DNA of 64,000 nt from Psococerastis gibbosa (lineage: Eukaryota > Arthropoda > Insecta > Psocodea > Psocidae): positions 32,693,089 through 32,757,088 of the forward strand of contig OZ020488.1 in NCBI GenBank assembly GCA_963971405.1. The letters are read 5' to 3'. This document shows positions 1 to 12,300 of the stretch, in pieces. The number at the start of each line of letters is the position of its first letter. The stretch's first letter is position 1. The translations under genes and the position numbers were made by a program. A model generated the notes under the pieces. It had not been told where the DNA came from, did not search any database, and saw nothing but the letters and a program-made list of their open reading frames with translations.

Positions 1-67
1 TCTTGAATGTCTGCTACCACGTCACTGTTTTTGGAAATAGCCCTAGCCGGTCAATGGAATGGGCACC
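1..67. mobile_element. MITE end, GGCG-N3-TTCCAC group, cut by window start
   Basis: The sequence TGTCTGCTACCACGTCAC and the terminus TGGAATGGGCACC followed by TAA are the reverse complement of the left end of the nest at 34539. The other end lies left of the window. Confidence 0.6.
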
Positions 68-121
68 TAACATCGAAGTGCGGACAACAGCTAAACTGTT
101 CACGCAACCTCAGAAAACTTA

Positions 122-266
122 AGCGGCCCCTACACGGTCAGTAATAATGATCGTGTAAGGTGGACAAAGTTGGAATGACAAAAAACAATGATGTGGATCC
201 GGATTTTCTGATCACAGCTCCATTATTACTGATAAAGACATTATTATTGACTGTGTAGGGGCCGTT
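122..266. mobile_element. 145-bp MITE with TTA target duplication
   Basis: Ends read AGCGGCCCCTACACGGTCA and, in reverse complement, AACGGCCCCTACACAGTCA, continuing as a matching TAATAATG. TTA flanks both sides (119-121 and 267-269). No coding capacity. The 3-bp TTA duplication suggests mobilisation by a PIF/Harbinger-type transposase, but no source element is present. Confidence 0.75.
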
Positions 267-1029
267 TTACGACTTATGTTTGCTTACCAGTCAGTAGCCT
301 CCTGCCTGACGCACAAGTAAACAAGGTTAAGCCTAACACTTCAGGGTCAGCCACGACAAGCCGATAACTACGCAAGTTAATAGTACAAACATAGGTTGGT
401 AAATTTCATCTATTGGGAAAGCCAAGTACAATGAGAAAGAAAATTAGTTTTGAAGTAGTGTGGTCACCATAGTGAAGTAAAGTCGATTGCTGCATATTCC
501 AAGAACGTAGCTTTAATGTTGTAAGACACCAATGCACCGTGCTGCACTTTATGCATCATGCTAGCATATCATACGACTTATATTCAACACTCAAACATTC
601 TGTAACTACATCTACGCTACTTACACACTGAAGCATACAACTAAAACATAACGTATTACGCTTTCGAATCGGTATTGGCTTTAAACCTAATACATTTACA
701 ATGAAAAGTAATCATGCGATAACTTTTTACTAGATTTTTGGTATGTCCTATCGTAAAAATGTATGCTATATATACTGTATGTACGCTAATAGGCTAAGTT
801 CCAACTAGTAAAATTTAAAAAAAAATGCATGCTTACTGCTACTAAATTAAATACTGTATGTATAACTTTATGACAACTTTGAAGTAAGTCAACTGGGGAA
901 CAGAAGGATATTGTATGGTTGCTCATTACAGCATAATGCAGTTAATTGTCGAAAATTACTATCGCATATTTTGGTGACGATACAATTATTTGACGAAAGA
1001 AATTTCTTTAATATATATATTTTTTTTAA
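267..1029. other. intergenic, nothing recognised
   Basis: AT-rich sequence without splice-compatible open frames, recognised repeats or RNA genes. Confidence 0.5.
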
Positions 1030-1519
1030 TAAGGGGTGTTTCAGGCGAACAGCGAAAACCGTGATGGGCGTATTTCCTGTTCAATTTGGAGCAAAAATAA
1101 CCCATATTTTGGAATACTGAAAATGGATCGAGCCAGAGGCGGATTAAGGGTAAACGCGGCCTGCTCAGGAACAAGTCGACCATATGTAAATCTATGCATT
1201 GAATAATGTTGAATACATTTTTCCGCGAGGATATATCAATATACATTTTCATAAAATTTCGTTTTAAGGCCAACTATGGTTCTTAACTAAAAAATTGTTC
1301 AGAAACCAGAAAGTTTGCTTGCAAAATCAATTGATTTTTTTCAGTGTTTTAGTAATATATTCTAGTATTTCTTGTTATTTATCTCTTCTAAAAAAAGGTC
1401 CTACTTTACGTTTTATGCAAAAAAAAAAAAAATAAGCCTATACATATTATATATTATTGTTCCAAATCGAACGGGAAATATGCCCTAAAAGTTTGTCGTC
1501 GTTCGTCTGAAATACCCTG
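1030..1519. mobile_element. non-autonomous transposon with about 67-bp inverted repeats
   Basis: The left end (GGGGTGTTTCAGGCGAAC) and the reverse complement of the right end (AGGGTATTTCAGACGAAC) stay similar for about 67 bp, including TTTCCTGTTCAATTTGG against TTTCCCGTTCGATTTGG. The right end is CCCTG followed by TA, which suggests a TA target, though the left border is degraded. The interior is AT-rich and non-coding. Confidence 0.65.
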
Positions 1520-2132
1520 TATATGGGGAAAGCATACTAAAATTATAGTGGGGACAGCAATATTCAGAAGGGTTTGGACTTGTCAGCATGTAACCGCTAT
1601 ACGGTCCAATAAAGTTATCCAATCTTCGCAGTTTGGTGAGGTACTGAACTCATGGGACTCACTTGAGAATATTAGAATCAAACTCTCCCCAGTTCACTGC
1701 AGCAATCAATACAAAACGGGTGCAATGTAAGGTGTAAACTGAAATTACCAGTGACAGTGTGCGGAAATGAGGGAGCAGCTAGAGAACCCCCAAACGGTGA
1801 GCGGGGGTCCATTTCTGAGCCATCCACTGTGCCTTCTGCAACAACGCACAATCCTTAACTTATCGTGGGCGTGGAAGTAATTGCTGTGTCATGCACGATT
1901 ATGTAAGTGCTTCCAATGGGTAGTCGTCACATACTTTCTATAAAGTTGGAGAAACAATCTGTTTTCATAAATGTTCCTATGCATGCAACAATTGCTAACT
2001 TCCTTCAGAGATTTTTTTTAGAAACTAAAAGGGGAAACCCCTAATAGGTGTAGAAAATAAAATTCCAAACGAAACAATGATAGCAGAGCAATCATTGAGA
2101 CAGTAGTAGAAATAAGTATTTCTCTGCATTTT

Positions 2133-2180
2133 GACCGTCACAAAGCTTTCCTAATACTGACGTATAAATAGGAAAGCAAT
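2133..2180 (-). repeat. short fragment of the 15.4/27 kb repeat
   Basis: In reverse complement the fragment reads GCTTTCCTATTTATACGTC and then AGGAAAGCTTTGTGACGGTC, the terminal part of the repeat seen in full near 15361 and 27590. It directly abuts the next MITE. Confidence 0.55.
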
Positions 2181-2181
2181 T

Positions 2182-2403
2182 GGGCTGCTATTCCACCGAC
2201 GTCGTTTTTCATTTTGCATGTTGCATGTGGTAGCAGACATCATTAATAAGTCTCTACCATACTATAACTTAATTTATAATAGATAAGTTAAAAAAAGTAT
2301 CAACATTATAGTCTCCTTAAAATATGGCAGAGACTTATTAATGATGTCTGCTACCACGTCATGCACATGCACAGTGAAAAACGACGCCGGTGGAATAGCC
2401 GCC
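2182..2403. mobile_element. palindromic MITE, GGCG-N3-TTCCAC group, subfamily A
   Basis: Ends are GGGCTGCTATTCCACCG and CGGTGGAATAGCCGCC. The inside is a palindrome around TGATGTCTGCTACCACGTC, AAGTTATAATATGGTAGAG and AAGGAGACTAT blocks, the same core as copies at 4275, 50265 and 62642. Confidence 0.8.
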
Positions 2404-4274
2404 TTACATTAATTAACTTTTGAATAAAACTTCATGCTGTATATTGTATATTTGACGTCTACCCATTGTTCTACGTGATAATCCTGGGCAAACTAACCTC
2501 AGAAATTGATTAGGGGCAAACGCAATAACTAGTTATAACAATAATATACAATATATCGTATATTGATACCAACAACAGATACAATTACAATAATTTATGA
2601 CAATGGATATACGGCAAGGCACTAGCCCGTGTGCGGTTTAGCGTTGGTTTAATTAATGTTCATTTTCTGATTTATTTTTCTAAAAATTAAATTAATATTA
2701 TTTATGAAATGAGTATATAGTTGCTATAGTAACGCGACAATGAATTATACCATGACTCCAGTCTCAGAGGAAGAACTTAATATCGGCAAAACTAGGGCAT
2801 GGCAGGGCAATCAAACATATCTATGCTGCATATGAAATTCGGAAACTTGATACTATGCATCATCAGTTTACTCATGATTTCGATAAGATGGTTTGCTCAT
2901 TTCATTGCTGTGAGGATCACTGTAGTGGACTATACTGACCCTCTTGTAGGACAACCCACATTTAAATTCAGGGGTTATACTTCTGGGAACGCAAGTCAAT
3001 GGGGAAACAATATGAAGTATTTTTTTTTTTTTTTAATCAAGAATGACTCCATTAAGGTGGCTATCACGCAAGATACAGTATATTAGACTTGCTGTACCTA
3101 TTCGTCGAACATCTGCTCTACAAGCGTAGGATAAGTAATTATTCTGGGATATTCCGGGGGCAGTCGTAAATAAAACCAACTTACCACTAATTACGATAAA
3201 ATTAAACACTAGGGATAAAAAATAAAGTATCTGACTCAACATCAACTATTGCCGTTCATTGTTAATGTGCTAAAGAAAATATTATTTTACACATTTTTGG
3301 GGCCAGCATGATAAAACAATATTGAAAGTAGTCTCCTTTATTTTTAAACGAGCGGGTTAGTTTAAACACAGACTTATTTTTAATTTTGGGTTATTTTGTC
3401 CCTTTAAATCGGTGCTAGCTACGCCTGTAATAAGTCAAAATATATGACACATTAACATAATCCATCATTTGATGCGACACCTATGACCCATTGATAAAAG
3501 TGTATAAATGGATACGTTTATTAATAGCTCCATATCATTGTGCAACTTAATTTTACAACAATATACCTAGTTGAACCATTAACAATTGTTTGAAGAAATA
3601 TAGTAATTAGAACCGAAAGAAACGTTAAAAAATCAAGTTGGAGAATGACCCCAGAAGAGCTTTAAAGTTTCAACGATCGAAGTAAATTAAAAACCAACAT
3701 AGGAAATGTCAGAATGTCTCCCGCCCAATCTTCCCCAGATCTAAAATAATGTAGGTTGCAACTCAAATACAGAACATTTTACTCATCAAATTTAGAAAAT
3801 ATGTTAGAAGTATGAATATTTTATAATACAGATTGGAGAAGCCTTGAAATAAAGCGAAGTGCATACAGTGGAGTGGTCCATTAAAGTAGGTCAACGGCCG
3901 AGTTACCTCGATATGACACAAGCAATGGTGTCAAAGTTCTGCACCGCACATTATAATGTTTTTCATAGTTAGAAAACATTTTACAGCTGAAGCCCGTGTT
4001 CACATAGTGTTTCTCGCAACACAACAATTAAACTGAATAAAATGACGATGGTTTGTCCCGACTAACTGTACATTCCAGTTCACTTTGCGGCCAGCCCGTC
4101 CGTACCGCACGTGTACCTTCAATGACACCGTTCGTCAATTACAACTCTCATCTCCGCAATCTTTTTAGTACCCTTGTGAGAAACTGGGCAAGTTGTCATC
4201 AAGAGCTATAATGACAATTTAAGTATTTTCGCGGAAAAATTTACTAACACAATAAAATTAAAATAGCTTCAGCC
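2404..4274. other. intergenic, nothing recognised
   Basis: No host exon, RNA gene or repeat family could be supported here. Open frames are short and AT-biased. Confidence 0.45.
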
Positions 4275-4476
4275 GGCGATTCCACCGGCGCTTTTACTTC
4301 ATTTGTGATGAGAGATTTTTGTTTGTTTTATTTTAAGGAGACTATAATGTAGATACTTTACTTATCTATTATAAATTAAGTTATAATATGGTAGCAGACA
4401 TCATTAATAAGTCTCTAACATATAATAACATAATTCATAATAGATAAGTTAAGTATCTACATAATAGTCTCCTTAA
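4275..4476. mobile_element. MITE, subfamily A, right end lost
   Basis: Left end CCGGCGATTCCACCGGCG leads into the subfamily A core (AAGGAGACTATAATGTAGAT, TGGTAGCAGACATC). The right terminal repeat is missing; the sequence passes directly into the repeat at 4487. Confidence 0.65.
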
Positions 4477-4486
4477 GAGTGTACAG

Positions 4487-4740
4487 CCCGTAGGAAAGTG
4501 GCAACCCCCAATTTTATACTTTTTATTTTTTATTTAATTAACTAAGCAAGTTATTAAAGATTTGCCTCATCAAAGTTGTAGAAGACTAGTCCATGTATCA
4601 TATAATAAGGTATTTTTAGTTTTCGAAATTGTAGTTTTTTTATCAAATGTATTATACGTGAATTGTTTATAAAATATTTGCATGTTTATGAAAAAACTAC
4701 AATTTCGAAAATTAAACCAATCATTAAATCCACGATTTAA
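4487..4740. repeat. fold-back repeat, TAGGAAATTGGCAGC family
   Basis: Begins CCGTAGGAAAGTGGCAACC and contains GTAGAAGACTAGTCCATG, ATCATATAATAAGGTATT and an inverted CAATTTCGAAAATTAAACC. Related copies lie at 7307 and 56925, where the same blocks appear in the same order. Confidence 0.55.
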
Positions 4741-6368
4741 GAACAAATCGTACCCCGACTATCCGTCATGTTGCACTAAGTCAAATTTCAAAGGTAAATT
4801 CATCGGGGTGCCATTAACGAGATGACATGAAGTAAGAAAGAAATGTTACTCGACATTTTCTTTATGAATGTGACCGTCGCTATCTCACTTCACCATATAT
4901 ATGTATAAATGCTGTATTTTAAATTGCAGAGGAACATTTTGTTATTTTATTACATCTCAGTGATGGTTCGACAATCAATATCCTATGTCCAGTAAATTGG
5001 ACTTCTTAAAAGAAGGATAGTGGGATATATATATATATTTGCTTTTAAGGTTTCTATGGTTTTTAAATGCAACGTCAATGCCCGTAGTTCAATGAATTAA
5101 GCATTAAGTTTAAGCTAAAAACTACCTTCGAGATCTGCCTCCTTTACAAATTGGCAGGAACTGATCTCACTGGCGTCGCGTCGCTTGCGAGCTACCGTAC
5201 TGGGTAAGTGATTTTTAATATTGAAGAAAATATGTATACTACAGCGCAATTTATAACAGGAATAACAGTCTAAACTTCTAATTACTTTAAATTATTCTAC
5301 AGACAAATTCAGAGCTCCAACCATACTGCCGACATAATCTCTTACACACTTTTTTCGAGGGGATGCCAATGCTTTAGGATAGGGTATTTGGCAAGCAATC
5401 GGCGTGAGTCATTATATTCCATAAATACAGCGAAGTCGGACAGATGTACAGTTGCGGTCCCTCAATATCTACAACGGATACTTAACATTTAACATAGCCT
5501 GCACGGCCTACCCTTAGATACAGCAATGAGCCTTGGCGTAGAAGAAGTTACATACACGTTACATACATCCTGTACCAAATGAAACAATGTAAATCATCCT
5601 TATTTATACTGTAGACTAATCGGCTGTATTGGGGAACTTATTTGTCTAGGATGGGGCGTGTTGTTGGGCATGTGCTAGTAGAACAGAGGTAGAGTTTATA
5701 ATATGAAGAGATCCCTAGCTAACAACATGTATATATGGTTATGATCAAAGATTATTTGACCTATAAAATGAAAGCTTTCGATTAAAATAGGGCAGTGAAA
5801 AGTTACATAAATCAAAACAAAGGCAGCCATTTCACCTTATCTAGTGTTACCTTTTACTTTGTGATGTTGACAATAACACAATACACCCGCAGAAAAATTA
5901 CATGGTCTGATTGCGAGCTTCCACAACACTTGATCACTCTTTCCTCAAAATTGCAATGAAAATTATGCAAAGATATAGATCACTTTCAACGCTAGGCACC
6001 ACTTTTCACGCACACACAAATGACAAAAGTTCTGCAGACTGCTCTACAACTGCAAGCTGACAACACGCGAAAGTAAAATGTAGATGTTGAAAATGTGGAA
6101 AGTTTAAAAACTTTACTTTATTTAAACTAAATAAAAAAAATTAGTGAATAAACCTAATAATTATAAAATTAATATATATGTAAAATAGCGATATATTGGT
6201 TATATCAGAAAAAAATGGCATATATTATATATCTGGGTTATATCCGATGACGCAGCTCTGTGTCACAATTGTTATTTGATTGTTTTATTTGTTTACAAAT
6301 TTAAAATTTGAATTGAGGCAGAGGCACTGAGCTGAGCATGCTTGCAAACTTTAACCATTTTTAAGGGA
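4741..6368. other. intergenic region upstream of RRP12
   Basis: No gene recognised. The last few hundred bases must hold the RRP12 promoter and 5' leader, but no clear core promoter element can be named. Confidence 0.45.
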
Positions 6369-9300
6369 ATGGGAAAATTAAAGCCTAGACTTAAAGGTAA
6401 AGGGAAGCGCTGGGCTAAGGGGCAGAGCTCAAGCTCTAACCCCACAACTACAAAGTACCGAGATGCTGCAAAGCAGAGATTTTTTTCACCAAACTTAGGT
6501 AAGTTTTGCTCCATGTGATTGGTGGCTACTAGATTAAATTTAGTTTAGAGGATAGCGTGGCATATTGAATGTTTAATAATAACCAAAGAAGTTGTCAATT
6601 TATTTTGGTTTGGGACAGTAAATACCGTGCAAATTTAGATTGCATGATAGACATTAGATATGCAGGTGAGGTTGTTCATTCAGCCGCCCTGTGCATTGAA
6701 ACACAATGTGAATATGACCCGGGTGCCTGCCAAGTTACTCAAAGTTTATTGATGTACTATAAGTAAATTTAATGAAAGAATGATAAACTCTTGAGTAAAT
6801 CGTAACAATAAATAAAAACCTATTTCCAGGTACGACGAGTGCATTAACAATCGGAGCAATAAAAACTCACGAAGCATTTACAAAACATGAAAAACCAGTC
6901 AAACCCGTTCCCAGTGATGTTGATAGTGAAGATGAAGGTAGTTCCATATGGAGTGATGTGTCTTCTTCGTCTTCCCAATTTTCAGGAAAAACATTTGCAT
7001 CAGTTTACAGTGACTGCTCGAATGCTTCCTTTTCAAAGTGAGTTTTGATTTTGTATAATAATTTCTATAATTAATGTATCCGAATGTTCTCTGCAATAGT
7101 CTTGCTAAGTAACTTAACACTTTAATATTGAGTTACGACACGTCTCCGCTGGTATGATGTGTAGACTCGCACAAGTCCAAGCATGCTACCACCATGCCAC
7201 AGAAGCCGAGTGCGCTTTCTATTCCAGTGAATGTTCTTGAATTCTTGATTATTATGCTTGTTATTAATAAGAATAAAGAGGAATTTAAATCATACTGCAT
7301 AGACATTGGAGAGCTGTTCCCGTAGGAAATTGGCAGCTCGAAATTTAATACTTTCTATTTTTATCTAATTAACTAAGCAAGCAATTAAAATATTGGTTTA
7401 TAAGTTTTAGAAAACTTCTTTATGCATCATATAATAGGGTATTGTTAATATTTGGTTATGTAGTTTTTTTATTTATCTATTTGGAGGACATCAGGTTCGT
7501 GCACAGCGGGAACTTGTTCAGTTGTTGTTGAGCGGTCGCCGAAGCATACACAGTACATGTATATACTGTATGTTCTATATGAACCTAACGTATAGTACAA
7601 ATTGGCGCAGTCGGTATATTTTATAGTCATTAGCTTACGTAAAGCCGACTTTCTCCCGAAAGGAGGTTGGTTCTAGTTTTGATTTTTGCTTTCCTATTTA
7701 TTCAATTGCTTGATTTCTACGGATTTACACGTTGGAACCCGAAATTGTGTTTTTTACAAAATGTCTCTATGCCGGTCTATATACGTAACTCGATTTAGGG
7801 CCAAATTACTCGATAGAATTTGATGAAATTCGGCATGTAGGTTATCTATTTCGGTACCTATTATAATTTATAAATAGGGAACCATGTTCGGGTTCACTCG
7901 TACCGGCTCTCTTGGAATGCACCATACCATATGGTAAACAAGGCGAACACTGTGGACATATTTATCAATAGTATGCATGTATGAACATTCAACATTGGAA
8001 GGTGGGTTTGCGCAGTGTTTACTTATGGCTAGTGTTTTCAAATTTTGGTCCGAAGGACGACACAAAAGTATAAGTTATACCGCATTTGGTTCTGTGAGAA
8101 ACATAAGAAAATGAATGTGTTAATGGCTTTAAGATGCACCTAATTAGTATTTTGACGGTCGGCCTCGTCAACTGTTGATTAAACATTCTTACATCAATGG
8201 ATTTCTCTTATAAGGGTAAGACCTGCATTAATATATGTCATTTAATATGTTTTTTAAGGTTCATTCAAAACTTCCAGCCTAAGTCCGCCCTTCATACGGA
8301 AATGCTGGCTGTTCTATCTGCAGTTGCTGAAGTCATCAGAGCTAATGGAGGAACTGAGACTTCCACTGAGTATTTTGGAGCTCTGGTAAATCCTGTTTTG
8401 AAATTTTAGATAAGATAAGTTGTATCTTTTTCAGTAAAACAGTTATAAAAGAGGTTGGAGTGTGTGTGTGTGTGTAATGACGATGAAAAAATTACGTCTT
8501 ACTAACCTGTTCTGTTGAATGGTCAGTACTAGGAATCGGTAACCAACGTCATTTGGCTATAATCCCATTTGAGCTTACAGTTTTTTAATACTGAAAGCTC
8601 AGCTGCTCTGTATATTCGCGTATGTACGATAAGTTGTAATAAATATATTTTGCAGATGACTGCTTTGGATGCCAGTGACTCTGAAAATTCCGTCGCCGCG
8701 ATTCTCTCATTGCTCAGTATGGGAGTGAAAAGCTTGCCCCAAGAAGTTCTCAGGTTGAAATTTTCGGATGCCTCAAAATCAGTTTTGGATGTTATGGGGA
8801 AATATTCTGATGATGAGAATTTTGTAATATTCCGCACTGTAAGTACTTCTATTTGCAATTAAAAATTAATTACAATGCTTAGGCGGGGTTTCCACTTACG
8901 TCAATGGTCAATGGTAAATATGGTTTTGACGTGGTAGCAGACATTTTTAGTATGTCTTTAATGTCTGCTAAATGTACATTTCATATTTCTCATTGATCAG
9001 TGACGTATGTGGAAACCCCGCCTAATGCAATGTTATTAACTGTTAAATGTAACAGCAAAGGCTTTCACGGTTGGAGTCGAATGAAGAACCAGTAGAATCC
9101 GGGCTGATGGGCCGTGGGCGAAATGAAAGTGAACTTCCAAGCGTTTCGTCCACATCTGCGGTCTACGCAATTCCACTGAAGATGTCGACCGCAGATGTTG
9201 ACGAAACGTTGGAAGTTCGCTTTCATTTCGACCACGGCCCACCAGCCCGGATTTTACTGGTTCTTCATTAACTGTTAAATGTTCTTCGTTACAACTGAAA

Positions 9301-12300
9301 ACAGAACTTGGCGGGATTCGAACCCATGATCTATGCCTATCCGGGGCGTCGTCTTATCCGCTGGACAACAATCCCTGACGATGCCTCGAATAGGCGTAGA
9401 TCGTGGGTTCTAATCCCGCCAAGTCCAGGTTTTTCTAAATCCTCTAATTTCGGTTAAATAACGAGGAGGTTACCTCTTCAACCAAAGTTAATTTAATGTC
9501 AGTGTTATATACCATATAGTACTGCAATATATTCTTTTTCACAGGCGATTGGTTTGTTGTCTGTGATGCTGAGAGCGCAAGATTCGACTGTCTGGTCATA
9601 CTCATCATCATTGCATATTTTTCAGTCCGTATTGGTATTCACAGTGCATTCAAAGCCCAAGGTAACCTGGATCCTCATTATTCAAATTTTTAATATGTTA
9701 AAATTGATAAATTGCAGGCTACATTTGACAAATGATAGGCAGAGAAGAAAAAAATGAATTTATTTTGCTATTGCGCATAGTTATAAACTGTCAAATAAGT
9801 TTTAAAAGTTTAAAAAACAATAAATGCCGTACATGATTCCTATTGATTTGAGTGACATGGAGAAGGAAAAGAAAAAGTCTGTTAATATTTCTTTGACCAT
9901 GCTTTTTACAATATTTATGGATATATTGTGTGTGAGCGTAAACTATCCGCTTAGCTACAAAGCTCCAACTTTTTGTTTTATATCTCACCTTCAGCGTTGT
10001 TTTGGGGAATATTTTACCAATTGGCCATTTTTCGATTCCGTTGTCGCCTCATTTTCAGTGATGCTTGATAAAGTTTTATAATTATTATTATCTGATTAAA
10101 TACACCACTGTGGTTTGATTTTCTGAATTTCTAGAGTCAGTTCTGATAATAACATTGACTATTGTATGTATTGAATAATTTTTTTCGTTTTCGCTAGGTG
10201 AGGAAAGCTGCACAGTATGCTGTGTGCGCTATCCTTAAAGGATCTACGCTGATCTCTGAGGAAACTGTTCACCCTGCCGCAGGACCTACCGCCAAGTTTT
10301 GTGTCAATCAAATTCAGGACGACACAGGCATCTCTACTGGAACAACCACGCTCCATATTCTTATGCTCCTGAAGGAAGTTCTCTCAACATTCCCGAAAAG
10401 CCACATTAAGGTATTTATTAATTTGTTAATTGTTATTGAACGACTGCATTATCACCATCATCTACTGTACCATATTGGGCATTATATTAATTCAAAACAG
10501 ATTTTAGTCCATTTCATGCTTATCACTATTAGGCTTTATCATTGGTTTTGCTGAACTTAGCAGGCGCCATTCTGCGCAGTCTTAGTGGGTAGATGAAATC
10601 TCCCTAACATTGAATATACGTTTGAATATTTTGCAGACTACCTGTGAAGCTATCCTCAAACTCCTGACGTTAGGAAAGGTGATGCTGACGAAATGTTGCT
10701 TCCAAGCCCTGCACGGACTGTTCATTTCTGCGCCCCCAGCTACGCGGCTGACTCCAACGTTGAATGCACAGCTTATTAATGCACTCTATGACTACCAACC
10801 TGCTATAACGGACTGGGAGTCTGCCATGGCCTGGTTGTCTGTGATGCAAGAAGCCTACTGTAATTTAGTTCGGTAAGTCGCTTATTAAGTGCTCATGGCG
10901 CTTCGTCGTTGAAGGAAAGATTGTAAAGTAAAACATCGAAGCAATCTCCTTCAGATTCCAGATAATGGGGAAGTAGAAAGGGGTATGATAATGTACTTAT
11001 AATTCAATCTGATTATTGGATCAATCTTTATCCCATGCCTATTCTTTGCAACTGAACAAAGTGCTACTGTAAAGTTCCGTTGGCGATGGCTCTTCGTCGT
11101 CTAAACAGTCACTAACGTTTGGCCCCTGAAGGTTTGCTTCACGATCCCTCTGATACATCAACGAATGCACTTTGTTGGTAGGAGTCGCTACACTCACACA
11201 TTGGACGCAACTGCTGATTTGAAATAATTGGGTAATTGTAAATTCTGTAGAACATGTTGAAATGAATGCTTACATTGAAAACCTCTGAAATTTTGACATT
11301 GGAATAGGTTCATGTCTTTATTTCTAGGTAGCCTACCTCTTGCAATGTATTCGATGTGTCTGCATTCACAATTATAAACAAAATGTTATGATACTTGCAG
11401 CATTGACGCAGGGCTTTGTGCCGAAAACTTATTAAAACTCTTTAATACGGTTTCACAAATTTGGCTAACGGACAATCCTAAACTGGTTGTACATGCGACG
11501 CTTACCCTGCGAGCAATCATTTTCGACTGCCTTCCAAACTGTTCAGAATATTGGAACTACTCAGAAATCTCGCGGAACATATTCTCGGTCGTTGAGGGAG
11601 GACTGAAATATCAGTACCATAACGCTTGGCCGCAAGTCTTGAACCTTCTTGCTGCACTTTTTGAGGTAAGTTCAACTTTAATTAGCTTACAGCTAGCAGT
11701 TGTTTTACAATAGCTCCACTATACCACCTAATATGTTATTCCACTAAGGCTGCTGGGCGGTTTGGTGCCGAAAATGAGGTCTTGCGTGCACTAAACTGCA
11801 CAATACATGGGGGAACCGTATCAGCGCTTTCCGTAGAACCCCAGGAATACGTCAAGCATGTCCTATTTTCTTCCTTTGAAAACTGGGAGTTTAAAATCAT
11901 TTTCGTCTAATTCATATCTGAAAGAAAAGAATGAAAGAAAATTGTATTTATTTTCTATGGGAGCGAATTCTGGACCATTCGCCCCACTCTTACAATCAAC
12001 CCATAACTCTGAGAGCGTTCCCATTATATTTTCAAGTTTCAAAAAACTTTGAGAATGATGTGGATTAGTCGTTAAGAAAACAATTAGAAAGTCAATTATT
12101 TATTTTTTTGTAAATAATTAATAGCATTTACAATAAATTGTTTCATGTATTTGTAGGTACTTGGCACACAATGCGAGGCATTCAATGGCAACTGTTTAAA
12201 GTCACTGGCAGACCTTCGAGACTCATATAATTTTGCCCACTCCGCAGAGCTAGAGTTTACTGTGGGCAGAGCCATCCGCACATTAGGACCTGAATCTGTG

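Noticed and set aside
8529-8858. Minus-strand frame of 109 codons
   Set aside because: It is the reverse-strand shadow of RRP12 exon 4 and has no gene-like features of its own.
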